Assembly (NCBI RefSeq): GCF_029603155.1
Contig: NZ_JAPMUA010000002.1
Coordinates: 310,001 to 374,000, forward strand
Source of the DNA: Galbibacter pacificus
GTDB lineage: Bacteria > Bacteroidota > Bacteroidia > Flavobacteriales > Flavobacteriaceae
DNA: 64,000 nt
Direction: 5' to 3'
The translations under genes and the position numbers were made by a program. The notes below the pieces were generated by a model. The model ran no database searches. It had not been told where the DNA came from and saw only the letters and a list, made by a program, of their open reading frames with translations. This document shows, piece by piece, positions 8,712 through 17,669 of this stretch (position 1 is its first letter; each line of letters opens with the position of its first letter).

Positions 8712-10982
8712 TTAAAAAGGCACACTTAAGCCTATATTGATATTTCTTCCAATATTATAAATTCCATCAGGTTTTAACCGTGATAAATGCGAAATGTATT
8801 CTTTGTCAAGTAGGTTGTTGGCGGTAAGTTTTATGGATAACGGTTGATTCCAGGGATTTATTGTAGCCCCTAAACCGATATTTACTAGCGAGTACCCACC
8901 AGTTCTAGTTTCAAATGTACCAACATTATTTTGATTGAACACATTCTGTAATGTTAAAAACGCATATTTTTTTGTTAATGCACCGTCTTTCATCTCCACC
9001 CGAAATGTATTGGTGAGCTTATTTGCCGGGATTAAGGGCAAGTATTCATCGGTATCGTCCAGTTTCCCGGTTACTGTTTCAAAGCTACTCTCAAAATGAA
9101 GCCAATCAAAAGGGTGGGGGTGCAGGTGGAAACCTACTTCCCCTCCGTACAGCCTGCTGTCGTTTTGTACATATTGATATACTGGCTGCCCGTCTATTTC
9201 ATCGCCTGTGGGCTCCAAATAAATATAATCGCTTATTGCATTGTAAAACCCATTTATAAAGAATTCAAAATGCTTGTTTTCATATTCCAGTGAAACATCC
9301 GTTTGGAAATTCTGTTCGTTGGTAAGGTCCACATTTCCTATTTCAAATCTGTTAGCGCCACTATGGTTTCCATTAGATGCCAGCTCGGCTAAATTTGGTG
9401 CCCTAAAACCTGTAGCAAAATTAATACGTGCTATAATTTTTTCTGCAATCGTGGCTCTGTATCCCGCAGAAGCATTAAAGCTGTTAAAGTTTTTGTCAAA
9501 TTCAGGGAAATAAGACTCTCCGCCCACTTCCCCGGTTTCTTTACCGTCTATAGTTCGGGTATCGTAACGAAGGCCTAATTGAATATCGCTTTTTTCCATA
9601 TGGTAATGCGTGGTTGCCATAACCCCGAAATCTACCGTTGTTGCATCTGGGATTAGCATTTCTTCTCCAAAATTCTCATTGGTCTGGTGCATTCCCTGAA
9701 CGCCAATAATGGTTTCAAAATTTCCCATTTTTGGTATGTGGTACAACACATTATAACTTAATGTATGGAGCCTCATGTCCAATGCAGCTTCATCGCCATG
9801 CTCGTGTTCTTCCCCTTCTTCGGCATGTTCGTGTTCATCTTCTTCATGATGATGATGGTCTTCATATTCCCTTCTATTATTGGCAATATACCCTAAAGTT
9901 ACATCCAGGCTACTGTTATTAAAAAACAAGGTGTTTTTGGCACTAATAATATGGTTGTCTATTTCCTGATAAGGCAATAATAAATCACGGTCCCTGTTCT
10001 GTACGCCAATTTCCTCGGGAATACCAAGGTTGGATCTATTGTAATTGTAGCGTACATCGGTTTTAAATTTAGAATCCTGATAACCAAACCCCGATTTTAT
10101 ATCGTATTCATTAAATCTAGAATTAGTAGTATAAATGCCATTTCCGGCTTCATAATCGGCATGAGAACCATATGCGCCACGCACCAAAAACTTAATTTTA
10201 TCTCCCGAGGCTTTAAACCCTGCATTGGCGGTTACCCCATTGGTATTGGTAAAATAATTAATGTTTGCATCGCCATCGGTTTTATTTTGCTGTGCATATT
10301 TTTCGGGGTTTAAATACAAAACGCCCCCCAGAGCGTCCGAGCCGTACAAAAGTGAGGCCGGGCCTTTTATTACTTCCACACTCTCTATACCCGCCTGGTT
10401 AATGCCGAGGCCATGCTCGCCGCCAAACTGCTGGTTTTCCAACCGGATGCCCTGCGTATACACCAAAACACGGTTAGAGCTAAGTCCGCGTATCACCGGT
10501 TTGCCAATGCCAACACCCGTGGTAACACTCTCTACACCCGATATGTTGGTAATCCCGTCTGAAAGTGTCATGGCTCCTTTTGTTTTAAGCTGTTCCAAGC
10601 TTTGGCGTTCTACCTTCATCACATTTTCACTTTGTAATTTATGGAAGGGGGTAGAAACAATAACTTCGTCCATTTCTATGGCCGAAGGTTGCAGTGTCCA
10701 GTTGTGCGTACTGTTATTATCAACCGAAATGGCCTGCGAAAAGGTTTTATAGCCAATGGTAGATACTACAATTTTATAATTTCCTTTAGGCACGTTTTCC
10801 AAAACATAAGTACCGTTTTCATCGGTATTGGTGCCTTTTTCCAATTGTGGCAAATAAATGTTCGCAAAAGGTATTGGCTGTCCGTTATCGGCATCGGTTA
10901 CTGTTCCTTGAAGCTTGCTGTTTTGTGCGTATATTATAGATGTTATACTTATAAAAAGTATAGACAATACAATCTGTTTCAT
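8712..10982 (-). CDS. TonB-dependent outer-membrane receptor with His-rich loop
   Basis: A 756-residue outer-membrane receptor for energy-dependent uptake. It has a signal peptide (cut after IYAQN), a carboxypeptidase-regulatory-like domain (about residues 23-110), a plug domain (VMKVERQSLEQL, GKPVIRGLSSNRVLVY, IKGPASLLYGSDALGG) and a 22-strand-type barrel ending in NINIGLSVPF with a C-terminal Phe. At about residues 370-398 it has an extracellular-type loop packed with His, Glu and Asp (HHHHEEDEHEH and EEHEHGDE). Such loops occur in zinc and other metal receptors (for example ZnuD). Metal uptake is an inference. It is the last gene of a minus-strand cluster with a His/Cys-rich small protein. 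Confidence 0.93.
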   Translation of the reverse strand: MKQIVLSILFISITSIIYAQNSKLQGTVTDADNGQPIPFANIYLPQLEKGTNTDENGTYVLENVPKGNYKIVVSTIGYKTFSQAISVDNNSTHNWTLQPSAIEMDEVIVSTPFHKLQSENVMKVERQSLEQLKTKGAMTLSDGITNISGVESVTTGVGIGKPVIRGLSSNRVLVYTQGIRLENQQFGGEHGLGINQAGIESVEVIKGPASLLYGSDALGGVLYLNPEKYAQQNKTDGDANINYFTNTNGVTANAGFKASGDKIKFLVRGAYGSHADYEAGNGIYTTNSRFNEYDIKSGFGYQDSKFKTDVRYNYNRSNLGIPEEIGVQNRDRDLLLPYQEIDNHIISAKNTLFFNNSSLDVTLGYIANNRREYEDHHHHEEDEHEHAEEGEEHEHGDEAALDMRLHTLSYNVLYHIPKMGNFETIIGVQGMHQTNENFGEEMLIPDATTVDFGVMATTHYHMEKSDIQLGLRYDTRTIDGKETGEVGGESYFPEFDKNFNSFNASAGYRATIAEKIIARINFATGFRAPNLAELASNGNHSGANRFEIGNVDLTNEQNFQTDVSLEYENKHFEFFINGFYNAISDYIYLEPTGDEIDGQPVYQYVQNDSRLYGGEVGFHLHPHPFDWLHFESSFETVTGKLDDTDEYLPLIPANKLTNTFRVEMKDGALTKKYAFLTLQNVFNQNNVGTFETRTGGYSLVNIGLGATINPWNQPLSIKLTANNLLDKEYISHLSRLKPDGIYNIGRNINIGLSVPF

Positions 10983-11098
10983 AAATTATTTAATGTTTAT
11001 AATATTGATGTATGCTGAAGTTATCAGCAATATGAAAAAAATATAATTGTACCCCATATGATGCATATCGGGTAATTATATAAAAATGTTAGTTGTGT

Positions 11099-11428
11099 TT
11101 ATGAAACAAGCGGGGGGCCCCGTAACGAGAAGTGAAGCTGTTGAAATTCACTTAAAAAGAAATAGTTGTTGAAATTTTGTTCTGACGGTAATTTTATAAC
11201 GTGAAAAGTTATTTCTTCAGGGGTATAATTTAGCTGATTGGTATGATGAAATTTAAAAAGCTGGCACTCAAAATCTGTTTGATGAAAATGTGTTTTTAAA
11301 TGTTCGTTACATTCAACGTGCGAATGTTCTATGAAAAAGTGCGAAAACTTTAAGGCAGAAGGGAGTAACAGTGCCGTAATAAGCACAAAAGAAAAAAATG
11401 CCACAAGTATGTTTTGTATCGGCTTCAA
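11099..11428 (-). CDS. small His/Cys-rich membrane-anchored protein
   Basis: A 109-residue protein with an N-terminal hydrophobic helix (residues 8-27) as uncleaved anchor or signal. The exported region is rich in possible metal ligands: FIEHSHVECNEHLKTHFHQ and a second Cys in FECQLFKFHH. I cannot name the family. Its position, 4 bp after the DUF6787 gene and 116 bp before the His-rich TonB receptor, suggests a joint role in sensing or carrying the metal. That role is inferred from composition and context only. Confidence 0.65.
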   Translation of the reverse strand: MKPIQNILVAFFSFVLITALLLPSALKFSHFFIEHSHVECNEHLKTHFHQTDFECQLFKFHHTNQLNYTPEEITFHVIKLPSEQNFNNYFFLSEFQQLHFSLRGPPLVS

Positions 11429-11432
11429 CTTG

Positions 11433-11729
11433 TTATTTAATCTTAATTCCCATTTTGTTCAACATTTTCTTTTCAAAGTTCCAAAAAAACTTAAACTGAC
11501 CAAAAATCCATCCAAAGAAAACCAATAAAACCTGGTATATGGGGAAGATTAACAAAATTCTAACAACCCAATACAATACGGGGTGGAGTGCATCGGGATG
11601 CAAACCTACAAATTCTGTAACAGGACCTGTAATTTTTGCAGATGTGGTGCCCGTTATTGCAAAAACAATAAATATTATAACAATCTGGAAATTAGAGGTA
11701 ATTCCCCAACGTTTTTTTAATTTTTCCAT
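11433..11729 (-). CDS. DUF6787 family membrane protein
   Basis: A 98-residue protein beginning MEKLKKRWGI with two transmembrane helices (about residues 13-32 and 45-72) and a conserved FGWIFGQFKFFWNFEKKML tail. This is the pattern of DUF6787, a flavobacterial family of unknown function. An upstream in-frame codon at 11750 would add seven residues, but the ATG at 11729 fits better. It is the first gene of the cluster with the His/Cys-rich protein and the TonB receptor, and is divergent from the sulfite oxidase gene. Confidence 0.8.
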   Translation of the reverse strand: MEKLKKRWGITSNFQIVIIFIVFAITGTTSAKITGPVTEFVGLHPDALHPVLYWVVRILLIFPIYQVLLVFFGWIFGQFKFFWNFEKKMLNKMGIKIK

Positions 11730-11850
11730 GAAACCCTTCTTCAAAAGCAAATATAACTCAAATAATTAGCATAATGAAAGTCAAATTTTTCTACATTTTT
11801 ATATTTCAAGTTTTCCAGAACTTCTATCTTTAGGGAAATTAATCAAAATC

Positions 11851-13071
11851 ATGCGAAGGAGAGAATTTATTGGCAAGGCCGCATTGGCTTCTTTTACGTT
11901 AACCGCCGGAACTGGCATTGTTTATGGGGAATTAATGCCAAAAGGCTATGTTCCGCTTTTAATGCAGGATCCCGATCCTTTTAAAATGTTCAGTATCGAC
12001 AAGGACATGACAGTTTTAAACGACCGCCCGTGGAACATAGAATCCAAGGCCCATTTACTAAACGACGCGGTAACGCCCAATAAATTTATGTTTATACGAA
12101 ACAATGGATTATTACCCGAAGCCATTGATGTTGATACATGGACCTTGACCATTGACGGAGAATCTGCAAAACAAAAGAAAACATACACCCTTAACGAATT
12201 AAAAACCCGTTTTCCACAATATACATATCATTTAACATTGGAATGCGGGGGGAATGGCCGTAAAGAGTTTAATCCGCCCGCAAAAGGAAATCAATGGGGC
12301 GTGGGTGCCGTGCACTGTTCCAAATGGACCGGAATCCGTTTACGCGATGTCCTGGAAGATGTTGGCGTAAAAAACGATGCCGTGTACATTGGTTACCATG
12401 CCGCCGACATCCATTTAAGCAGGAGTCCCGACAAGGAACCCATTTCAAGGGGATGCCCCATGGAAAAAGCATATCAGGACGAAACATTACTGGCCTTTCA
12501 ATTAAATGGGGAAGATATTCCATTGGCACACGGATACCCGTTGCGCTTGGTAGCGGGAGGTTGGCCTGCATCGGTTTCTGGGAAATGGGTGCAAAGGATA
12601 AGTATAAGAAACATAGTTCACGATGGTACTAAAATGATGGGCACTGCATACCGTGTGCCATGTAAACCTGTTGCCCCGGGAGAAAAAGTAGCCGATGAAG
12701 ACATGTGCATTATAGAATCCATGCCCGTAAAATCTTTAATTACTTACCCAAAAACAGGAGCCCTACTTACATTGGGGCAAGAATTAACCATAAACGGCCA
12801 TGCCTGGGCCGGGGAGTTGGAAGTGGCAAAAATGGAGTACTCCATTGATTTTGGCAGCACATGGCACGCTTGCGAACTAAAAGCACCTGTGAACCGTTTG
12901 GCCTGGCAACAATTTTCTGCCAATATTTCCTTTCCGCAGGAAGGATATTACGAGGTATGGGCAAAGGCCACCGATAGCAACGGAAAAAGCCAGCCCATGT
13001 TGCTTCCTGGATGGAATCCAAAAGGGTATTTAAACAATGCCTGTCATAGAATTGCCGTAAAAGTTAGTTAA
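11851..13071 (+). CDS. sulfite oxidase-like molybdopterin oxidoreductase
   Basis: A periplasmic molybdenum-cofactor enzyme of the sulfite oxidase family, likely oxidising sulfite to sulfate and passing electrons to the neighbouring cytochrome c. The 406-residue protein starts with a twin-arginine signal (RRREFIGKAALASF), as expected for a cofactor-loaded export substrate. The Moco domain contains LTLECGGNGR, where Cys is the usual Mo ligand, and the RLVAGGWPASVSGKWVQRI segment. A C-terminal Mo-co dimerisation domain follows (GHAWAGELEVAKMEYSID, then GYYEVWAKATDSNG). The next gene begins 2 bp after the stop, so they form one operon. The exact substrate is inferred from family. Confidence 0.9.
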   Translation: MRRREFIGKAALASFTLTAGTGIVYGELMPKGYVPLLMQDPDPFKMFSIDKDMTVLNDRPWNIESKAHLLNDAVTPNKFMFIRNNGLLPEAIDVDTWTLTIDGESAKQKKTYTLNELKTRFPQYTYHLTLECGGNGRKEFNPPAKGNQWGVGAVHCSKWTGIRLRDVLEDVGVKNDAVYIGYHAADIHLSRSPDKEPISRGCPMEKAYQDETLLAFQLNGEDIPLAHGYPLRLVAGGWPASVSGKWVQRISIRNIVHDGTKMMGTAYRVPCKPVAPGEKVADEDMCIIESMPVKSLITYPKTGALLTLGQELTINGHAWAGELEVAKMEYSIDFGSTWHACELKAPVNRLAWQQFSANISFPQEGYYEVWAKATDSNGKSQPMLLPGWNPKGYLNNACHRIAVKVS

Positions 13072-13072
13072 A

Positions 13073-13558
13073 ATGAGTAAAAAAGAAGACTTTTTACAGC
13101 AGTTAAAAACATTATCGAACAGTTTGGTATGGCTAAGCTCAATAATCCTTTTTATTGGCATTTTTATATTGGTTATGGCCTTAAATCCAGATATTAAGCT
13201 GTTTAAATCATCACCTGAAATAACCGAAGCGGATGTTGAAAAAGACACCATTGTTAATATAAACAGTAATGATATAAAAGATGGCATACATACCGAAACA
13301 GGTTTTGTAGCAGGGGATGGGCTTGATGAAGTAATTGGGAATTGCACCAATTGCCACTCGGCAAAATTGGTTACCCAAAATAGAATGAGCCGAGATGGTT
13401 GGTTGGCTACCATTCGCTGGATGCAAGAAACACAAAACCTTTGGGACCTAGGTGACCAAGAAGATATAATTTTGGATTATCTAGCAACTCATTATGCCCC
13501 GGAAGATAAAGGGAGGCGTGAAAATTTAATAGTGGAGGAGTGGTATGAGTTAAAATAG
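13073..13558 (+). CDS. membrane-anchored monohaem cytochrome c
   Basis: A 161-residue protein with one N-terminal transmembrane helix (about residues 16-40) and a periplasmic domain with a single haem c motif, CTNCH, near residue 92. A Met in RMSRDGW is a candidate axial ligand. The gene starts 2 bp after the sulfite oxidase stop. The likely role is to accept electrons from the molybdoenzyme and hand them to the respiratory chain, as SorB-type subunits do. Function rests on the haem motif and the operon context. Confidence 0.88.
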   Translation: MSKKEDFLQQLKTLSNSLVWLSSIILFIGIFILVMALNPDIKLFKSSPEITEADVEKDTIVNINSNDIKDGIHTETGFVAGDGLDEVIGNCTNCHSAKLVTQNRMSRDGWLATIRWMQETQNLWDLGDQEDIILDYLATHYAPEDKGRRENLIVEEWYELK

Positions 13559-13565
13559 CTTTGTT

Positions 13566-13967
13566 TTATTGTTTATGGGCTGTTTTGGTGAAAATTAAAC
13601 GCATCATCTTCGGGTCGATTGCTTTTACATCAACTAAATTAAGTGACATTACCATATTTTGGGTTTCGTTTTTATATTTTAAAAAATGAGGTGTTTTTAA
13701 GTGACTCAAATACGCATTTTTATCGGCATATATTTCCAAAATCCTAATTTTAGTCGAATCGCTTGCATAATACATTGGGAATATGGATAAAACACCGGAC
13801 TCCAGCTTTAAAGATGCGTTTGCTTCTTCCATTAAGATTTTATGATACGATTGAATATATGCAGGGTTGATTTCTATTTCTGCGATACGGATCATTGGTT
13901 CGCTTTCTTGGGAAAAAAGGGGGAGGCTAATTAAAAACCCCGATAAAATAAGCAGCTTTTTAATCAT
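13566..13967 (-). CDS. secreted antibiotic-biosynthesis monooxygenase (ABM) domain protein
   Basis: A 133-residue protein with a signal peptide (MIKKLLILSGFLISLPLFSQ) and one ABM ferredoxin-like fold domain. Family features are RIAEIEINPAYIQSYHKIL, ESGVLSIFPMYYASD, ILEIYADKNAYLSHLKTPHF and the closing VDVKAID. Related proteins are small quinol monooxygenases such as YgiN, but many have no known substrate. Export is unusual for characterised members. It is convergent with the cytochrome gene and runs in the same direction as the DUF6146 gene upstream. Confidence 0.78.
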   Translation of the reverse strand: MIKKLLILSGFLISLPLFSQESEPMIRIAEIEINPAYIQSYHKILMEEANASLKLESGVLSIFPMYYASDSTKIRILEIYADKNAYLSHLKTPHFLKYKNETQNMVMSLNLVDVKAIDPKMMRLIFTKTAHKQ

Positions 13968-13991
13968 GCAGGTGTTTTTTTGGTTGTTAAG

Positions 13992-14477
13992 TTACCGGAT
14001 CCTCGGGAAAAAAGGCCCCAATCGCTGATTGTACTTTCTTTGGAAATATAAAAAATAGTTGTAGAGTTTGTAGTTTACTTCGTAACCGTAATCAATGTTG
14101 GGACTGTAATTTATTTGCATTTCGTATAAATTGGGATTGTACCGCTGCGGGTTTAGCACTCTTTGGTTCCAATTAATAACATAAATATTGTTTCGGGTCT
14201 CCATATATTCTTGCGAATAGTAACCTTCGGGCATGGCAATGCTATTGAGCCAAGTATAATAACCCGGATCGATAACTATAATTTCATATTCTGTACTGTC
14301 ATTTGCTATTCTAACGGTGTCCTGTTCGGCATTTGTGGCATTAAAAGCTTCTTTTTCGGCTTCAGAAATATCCAGCTCCATTTCATCTTCAGTATTTGTT
14401 GAAGTTGAAGCGCTTTTCGTTCCCGAGCACGACCCTGCCAAAAATGATAAAACAACAATTGCAAATACATACTTCAT
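13992..14477 (-). CDS. DUF6146 family lipoprotein
   Basis: A 161-residue lipoprotein with lipobox LAGSCSG after a short hydrophobic helix, then an acidic low-complexity linker and a conserved C-terminal half (DPGYYTWLNS, ETRNNIYVINWNQRVLNPQRYN). This matches DUF6146, a flavobacterial family of unknown function. An in-frame start nine codons upstream (14504) would place charged residues before the signal, so the ATG at 14477 is chosen. A terminator for the DUF937 gene lies just upstream. Confidence 0.8.
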   Translation of the reverse strand: MKYVFAIVVLSFLAGSCSGTKSASTSTNTEDEMELDISEAEKEAFNATNAEQDTVRIANDSTEYEIIVIDPGYYTWLNSIAMPEGYYSQEYMETRNNIYVINWNQRVLNPQRYNPNLYEMQINYSPNIDYGYEVNYKLYNYFLYFQRKYNQRLGPFFPRIR

Positions 14478-14502
14478 ATAAAACTCTTTTATATAAAGAT
14501 AC

Positions 14503-14528
14503 AAAAAAGTCGGATGCAGGCATCCGAC
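14503..14528 (-). terminator. terminator of the DUF937 gene
   Basis: A 9-bp perfect stem, GTCGGATGC (14509-14517) with GCATCCGAC (14520-14528), is followed on the minus strand by six Ts (14503-14508). It separates the DUF937 gene from the DUF6146 gene, which must have its own promoter in the short gap. Confidence 0.8.
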
Positions 14529-14569
14529 CCTTAATGTTTCTAAAAGCGGTATTGATGGAACCCTTTTTC

Positions 14570-15202
14570 TTAACTATTTAAAAAATTCCCGAGAAGGCCT
14601 CCCAAACCACCTTTTTTCTTATTGGAGCCAATAACCATATCGGCAACGTCGTCCAAAACGCTTCCATCGCCATCGGTATCGATTAAAGAAGTGATAAGGC
14701 TTTGATTTTCTTGAGATTGGCCGCCAAGCATGCTTCCCAATAAACTCGACATATCGTTGGAGCCACTTATATTATTTTGTTTTGTTTGTCTGCCCAGATA
14801 GCCTAAAATAAGTGGAGCGGCCATTTTAAGTATGTTACCTACCGTTCCGGCATCTATTCCCGTTTTACTGCTCAATGCATTTTCTACGGAAGATTGCTTT
14901 CCGCCAAGAACATGGCCCAAGATGCCGGCGCCATCGTTTAAGGCCGACTGGTCTACGCCACCGCCAAAAAAACCACCTAAATTATCCAGAATACTTCCGT
15001 CGTGCTTGCTGTTGATAGCTCCCATAAGCCCTTGTGCACCTTCTGGTGTTGAGGCATTCTTTTTCATCGCTCCAGTTAGTAAAGGTAAAGCCATACTTAA
15101 TAAATCTGAAGTTTTCCCTTCGGAAGTTCCCGTTTCATTACTGATGCCGCCAATTATCTGGCGGCCAATACTGCTGTCTAATAAAGATGCTAATCCTGAC
15201 AT
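14570..15202 (-). CDS. DUF937 domain protein
   Basis: A 210-residue Gly/Ser/Leu-rich protein with no signal peptide. It has repeated helical segments of the DUF937 type (SDLLSMALPLLTGAMKKN, GNILKMAAPLILGYLGRQT) and a Gly-rich C-terminus (GLGGLLGNFLNS). An acidic DTDGDGS segment lies before the tail. The family function is unknown. It lies about 100 bp downstream of serA with a terminator between them, so it is probably transcribed separately. Confidence 0.85.
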   Translation of the reverse strand: MSGLASLLDSSIGRQIIGGISNETGTSEGKTSDLLSMALPLLTGAMKKNASTPEGAQGLMGAINSKHDGSILDNLGGFFGGGVDQSALNDGAGILGHVLGGKQSSVENALSSKTGIDAGTVGNILKMAAPLILGYLGRQTKQNNISGSNDMSSLLGSMLGGQSQENQSLITSLIDTDGDGSVLDDVADMVIGSNKKKGGLGGLLGNFLNS

Positions 15203-15244
15203 GACTTTTTATTTTTTAAATTGATAAATATTTTCATCAAGATA

Positions 15245-15279
15245 CAAAAAAAAGCCTCTCATTTCTGAAAGACTTTTAA
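15245..15279 (-). terminator. terminator of the serC-serA unit
   Basis: On the minus strand, AAAAGTCT pairs with AGAGGCTTTT (one G-T wobble) around a loop of about 10 nt, followed by a long T run (complement of 15246-15253). It lies about 20 bp after the serA stop. Confidence 0.65.
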
Positions 15280-15300
15280 AAATTATCAAGTATTACATCC

Positions 15301-16251
15301 TTATTTCAACAATGATGCAATTTGGTCTGCCAGTTCTACACCAATCCTGTCTTGTGCTTCTCCGGTTGCGGCACCAATATGCGGAGTAAGGGAGATTTTA
15401 GGGTGCATCAATACTTTAATGGCAGGCGTGGGCTCGTTTTCAAACACATCAATTCCTGCAAAGGCCACTTTGTTGCTGTCTAGGGCATCAACAAGGGCAA
15501 CTTCATCTATAACACCACCACGGGCAGCGTTTACAATACCGATGCCGTCTTTCATCAATCCAAATTCTTTTTTGCCAAGAACATATTCTTTTTGGGCGGG
15601 TACGTGCAGGGTTAAGAAGTCTGCTTGCTTCAACACTTCTTCTTTAGAAACGGTTTCTATGTTGAAGTTTAGTTTTTGGCCATCGAAGAAATTTAGTTCG
15701 ATGTTCACGTTTTCAATAAAAGGATCAAAAGCAACCACTTTCATTCCAACGCCAAGGGCAATTTTAGCAGTTTCCTGCCCAATTCTACCAATACCGATGA
15801 TGCCAAGGGTTTTCCCCCTTAATTCGGTACCGGCCGCATATGCTTTTTTAAGTTGCCCAAATTTAGATTCTCCTTCCAAGGGCATATTTCTGTTGGCATC
15901 GTATAAATAGCGCACACCACCATATAAATGAGCAAAAACAAGTTCGGCTACCGAAGCAGAAGAAGCCGCAGGAGTATTTATTACATGAAGTCCTTTTTCT
16001 TTTGCATAGGCAACATCTATATTGTCCATGCCAACACCGCCACGCCCAATTAATTTAAGCGACGGGCAGGCGTCTATTAAATCTTTGCGCACTTTGGTTG
16101 CGCTACGCACCAAAAGTGCATCTATTTTGTTTTCGTTTATGTAGTTTTCAAGTTGTTCTTGCGCTACTTTTGTGGTAATAACCTCAAAACCTTTGCTTTT
16201 TAGGGCATCGACTCCGCTTTGGGAAATACCATCGTTTGCTAATACTTTCAT
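15301..16251 (-). CDS. serA: D-3-phosphoglycerate dehydrogenase
   Basis: An NAD-dependent D-2-hydroxyacid dehydrogenase that would oxidise 3-phosphoglycerate to 3-phosphohydroxypyruvate, the first step of serine synthesis. The 316-residue protein is the short type without a C-terminal ACT domain, so serine feedback through ACT is not expected. Visible are RGGVGMDNIDV, the nucleotide-binding GIIGIGRIGQETAKIA (near residue 148), VNAARGGVIDEVAL with the catalytic-region Arg, and LTPHIGAATGEAQ with the catalytic His. serC lies immediately upstream (38 bp gap). The pairing decides the substrate among related dehydrogenases. Confidence 0.92.
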   Translation of the reverse strand: MKVLANDGISQSGVDALKSKGFEVITTKVAQEQLENYINENKIDALLVRSATKVRKDLIDACPSLKLIGRGGVGMDNIDVAYAKEKGLHVINTPAASSASVAELVFAHLYGGVRYLYDANRNMPLEGESKFGQLKKAYAAGTELRGKTLGIIGIGRIGQETAKIALGVGMKVVAFDPFIENVNIELNFFDGQKLNFNIETVSKEEVLKQADFLTLHVPAQKEYVLGKKEFGLMKDGIGIVNAARGGVIDEVALVDALDSNKVAFAGIDVFENEPTPAIKVLMHPKISLTPHIGAATGEAQDRIGVELADQIASLLK

Positions 16252-16289
16252 TTATCTGTTAATTTATTCTGTATAAAACTTTTAATTTT

Positions 16290-17354
16290 TTAGGCCTTTC
16301 TTTCCAGTTCCTGCATAGCATCGACCAGTACCTGCACACTTTCTATAGGCAATGCATTGTACATGGAAGCACGGTATCCGCCAACGCTACGGTGACCATT
16401 AATTCCGTTTAGCCCAGCTTCTTTAGCCAGGGCATCAAAGGTATCTTTGTGCGCTTCGTCTACCAAATTAAAGGTGGCGTTCATTGGGGAACGGTCTTCT
16501 TTTGCCGCAAAACCTTTAAATAGTGGGTTTCTGTCGATTTCACTGTATATTAGTTCGGCTTTTGCATTGTTTCTTTTTTCAATTTCTGTAATCCCGCCAA
16601 GGTCTTTAAGCCATTGCAATGTTAACATGGACACATACACCGCAAAAACGGGCGGAGTATTAAACATGCTATCCTTTTCGGCATGCACGCGGTAATCGAG
16701 CATAGAAGGAATAGCTCTGTCTACTTTGCCAAGAACCTCTTCTTTTATCACCACAAGCGTAGTACCGGCGGGTCCCATATTTTTTTGTGCCCCGGCATAG
16801 ATAATATCAAACTTGGAGAAATCCAATTGTCTTGAGAAAATATCAGAGCTCATATCGCAAACCAAAGGAGCCGATACTTTTGGAAAATCTTTTATTTGCG
16901 TTCCAAAAATGGTATTGTTGGATGTGCAATGGAAGTAATCTATATCTGAAGGGATTGCGTAGCCTTTTGGGATATAATTAAAATTGGCGTCTTTTGAAGA
17001 GGCCACTTCTACGATTTCTCCGAACAATTTTGCCTCTTTAATGGCTTTTGTAGACCAAGTACCCGTATTTAAATAGGCGGCTTTTTTGTTTAGCAAATTA
17101 TAGGCTACATTTAAAAATTGAGTGCTGGCGCCCCCTTGAAGAAACAAGGCCTTATATCCCTTGTTTTGTAACCCTAAGTGTTCTAAAGCAAGCTCCTGCG
17201 CTTTGTCCATTACAGCTATAAAGTCTTTGCTGCGGTGGGATATTTCAATAAGCGAAAGATCGATACCGTTAAAGTTTAAAATGGCGTCTGAAGCTTTCTT
17301 TAACACCTCTTGGGGTAGAATGCAGGGTCCTGCACTAAAATTATGCTTTTTCAT
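16290..17354 (-). CDS. serC: phosphoserine aminotransferase
   Basis: A PLP enzyme that converts 3-phosphohydroxypyruvate and glutamate to phosphoserine; it also serves in pyridoxine synthesis in some bacteria. The 354-residue length is normal. The protein starts with KHNFSAGPCILP, has LFLQGGASTQF for phosphate binding, and IIYAGAQKNMGPAG where the Lys forms the Schiff base with PLP (about residue 190). The C-terminus has INGHRSVGGYRASMYNA. It is the first gene of the serC-serA unit. An inverted repeat 56 bp upstream (17410-17448) could be a control site. Confidence 0.96.
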   Translation of the reverse strand: MKKHNFSAGPCILPQEVLKKASDAILNFNGIDLSLIEISHRSKDFIAVMDKAQELALEHLGLQNKGYKALFLQGGASTQFLNVAYNLLNKKAAYLNTGTWSTKAIKEAKLFGEIVEVASSKDANFNYIPKGYAIPSDIDYFHCTSNNTIFGTQIKDFPKVSAPLVCDMSSDIFSRQLDFSKFDIIYAGAQKNMGPAGTTLVVIKEEVLGKVDRAIPSMLDYRVHAEKDSMFNTPPVFAVYVSMLTLQWLKDLGGITEIEKRNNAKAELIYSEIDRNPLFKGFAAKEDRSPMNATFNLVDEAHKDTFDALAKEAGLNGINGHRSVGGYRASMYNALPIESVQVLVDAMQELERKA

Positions 17355-17669
17355 AAATGTCAGTTGTGTTTTTTATGTTTACAAAGTTGCTAATTTCTCG
17401 TAGAAAAACTGTTATCAAAAGTACAATTATTTTGTTAGATTGATAACAGAACAAACAGAGTTGTTACATTGTGCAGGCTTGAATTGCCAATTTTATAAAA
17501 ATTTAAAACCAAACTTACTTTTAAACCTGTTTTCTGTTTCAAGTTGGAACCGGTTTTGTTTATTGGTTTTTGTTTTAAAACATTAAAAAAGCGGGTTTAA
17601 ATTTACCCGCCTCCAAATAGTCTTGTATATGGTTAATTGATTTTAAAATATCGTTCTTGTATATAGGTT
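17355..17669. other. intergenic region upstream of serC
   Basis: About 315 bp without a gene. It holds the perfect inverted repeat TGTTATCAA (17410-17418) / TTGATAACA (17440-17448), a T-rich middle part, and the terminator of the neighbouring accessory gene at 17585-17610. An AACTTTG element on the minus strand near 17385 resembles a -7 box. I see no small gene. Confidence 0.5.
17585..17610 (-). terminator. terminator of the accessory membrane-protein gene
   Basis: The hairpin GCGGGT...ACCCGC (17591-17610) is followed on the minus strand by six Ts and further T-rich sequence (17580-17590). It isolates the two accessory genes from serC. Confidence 0.75.
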
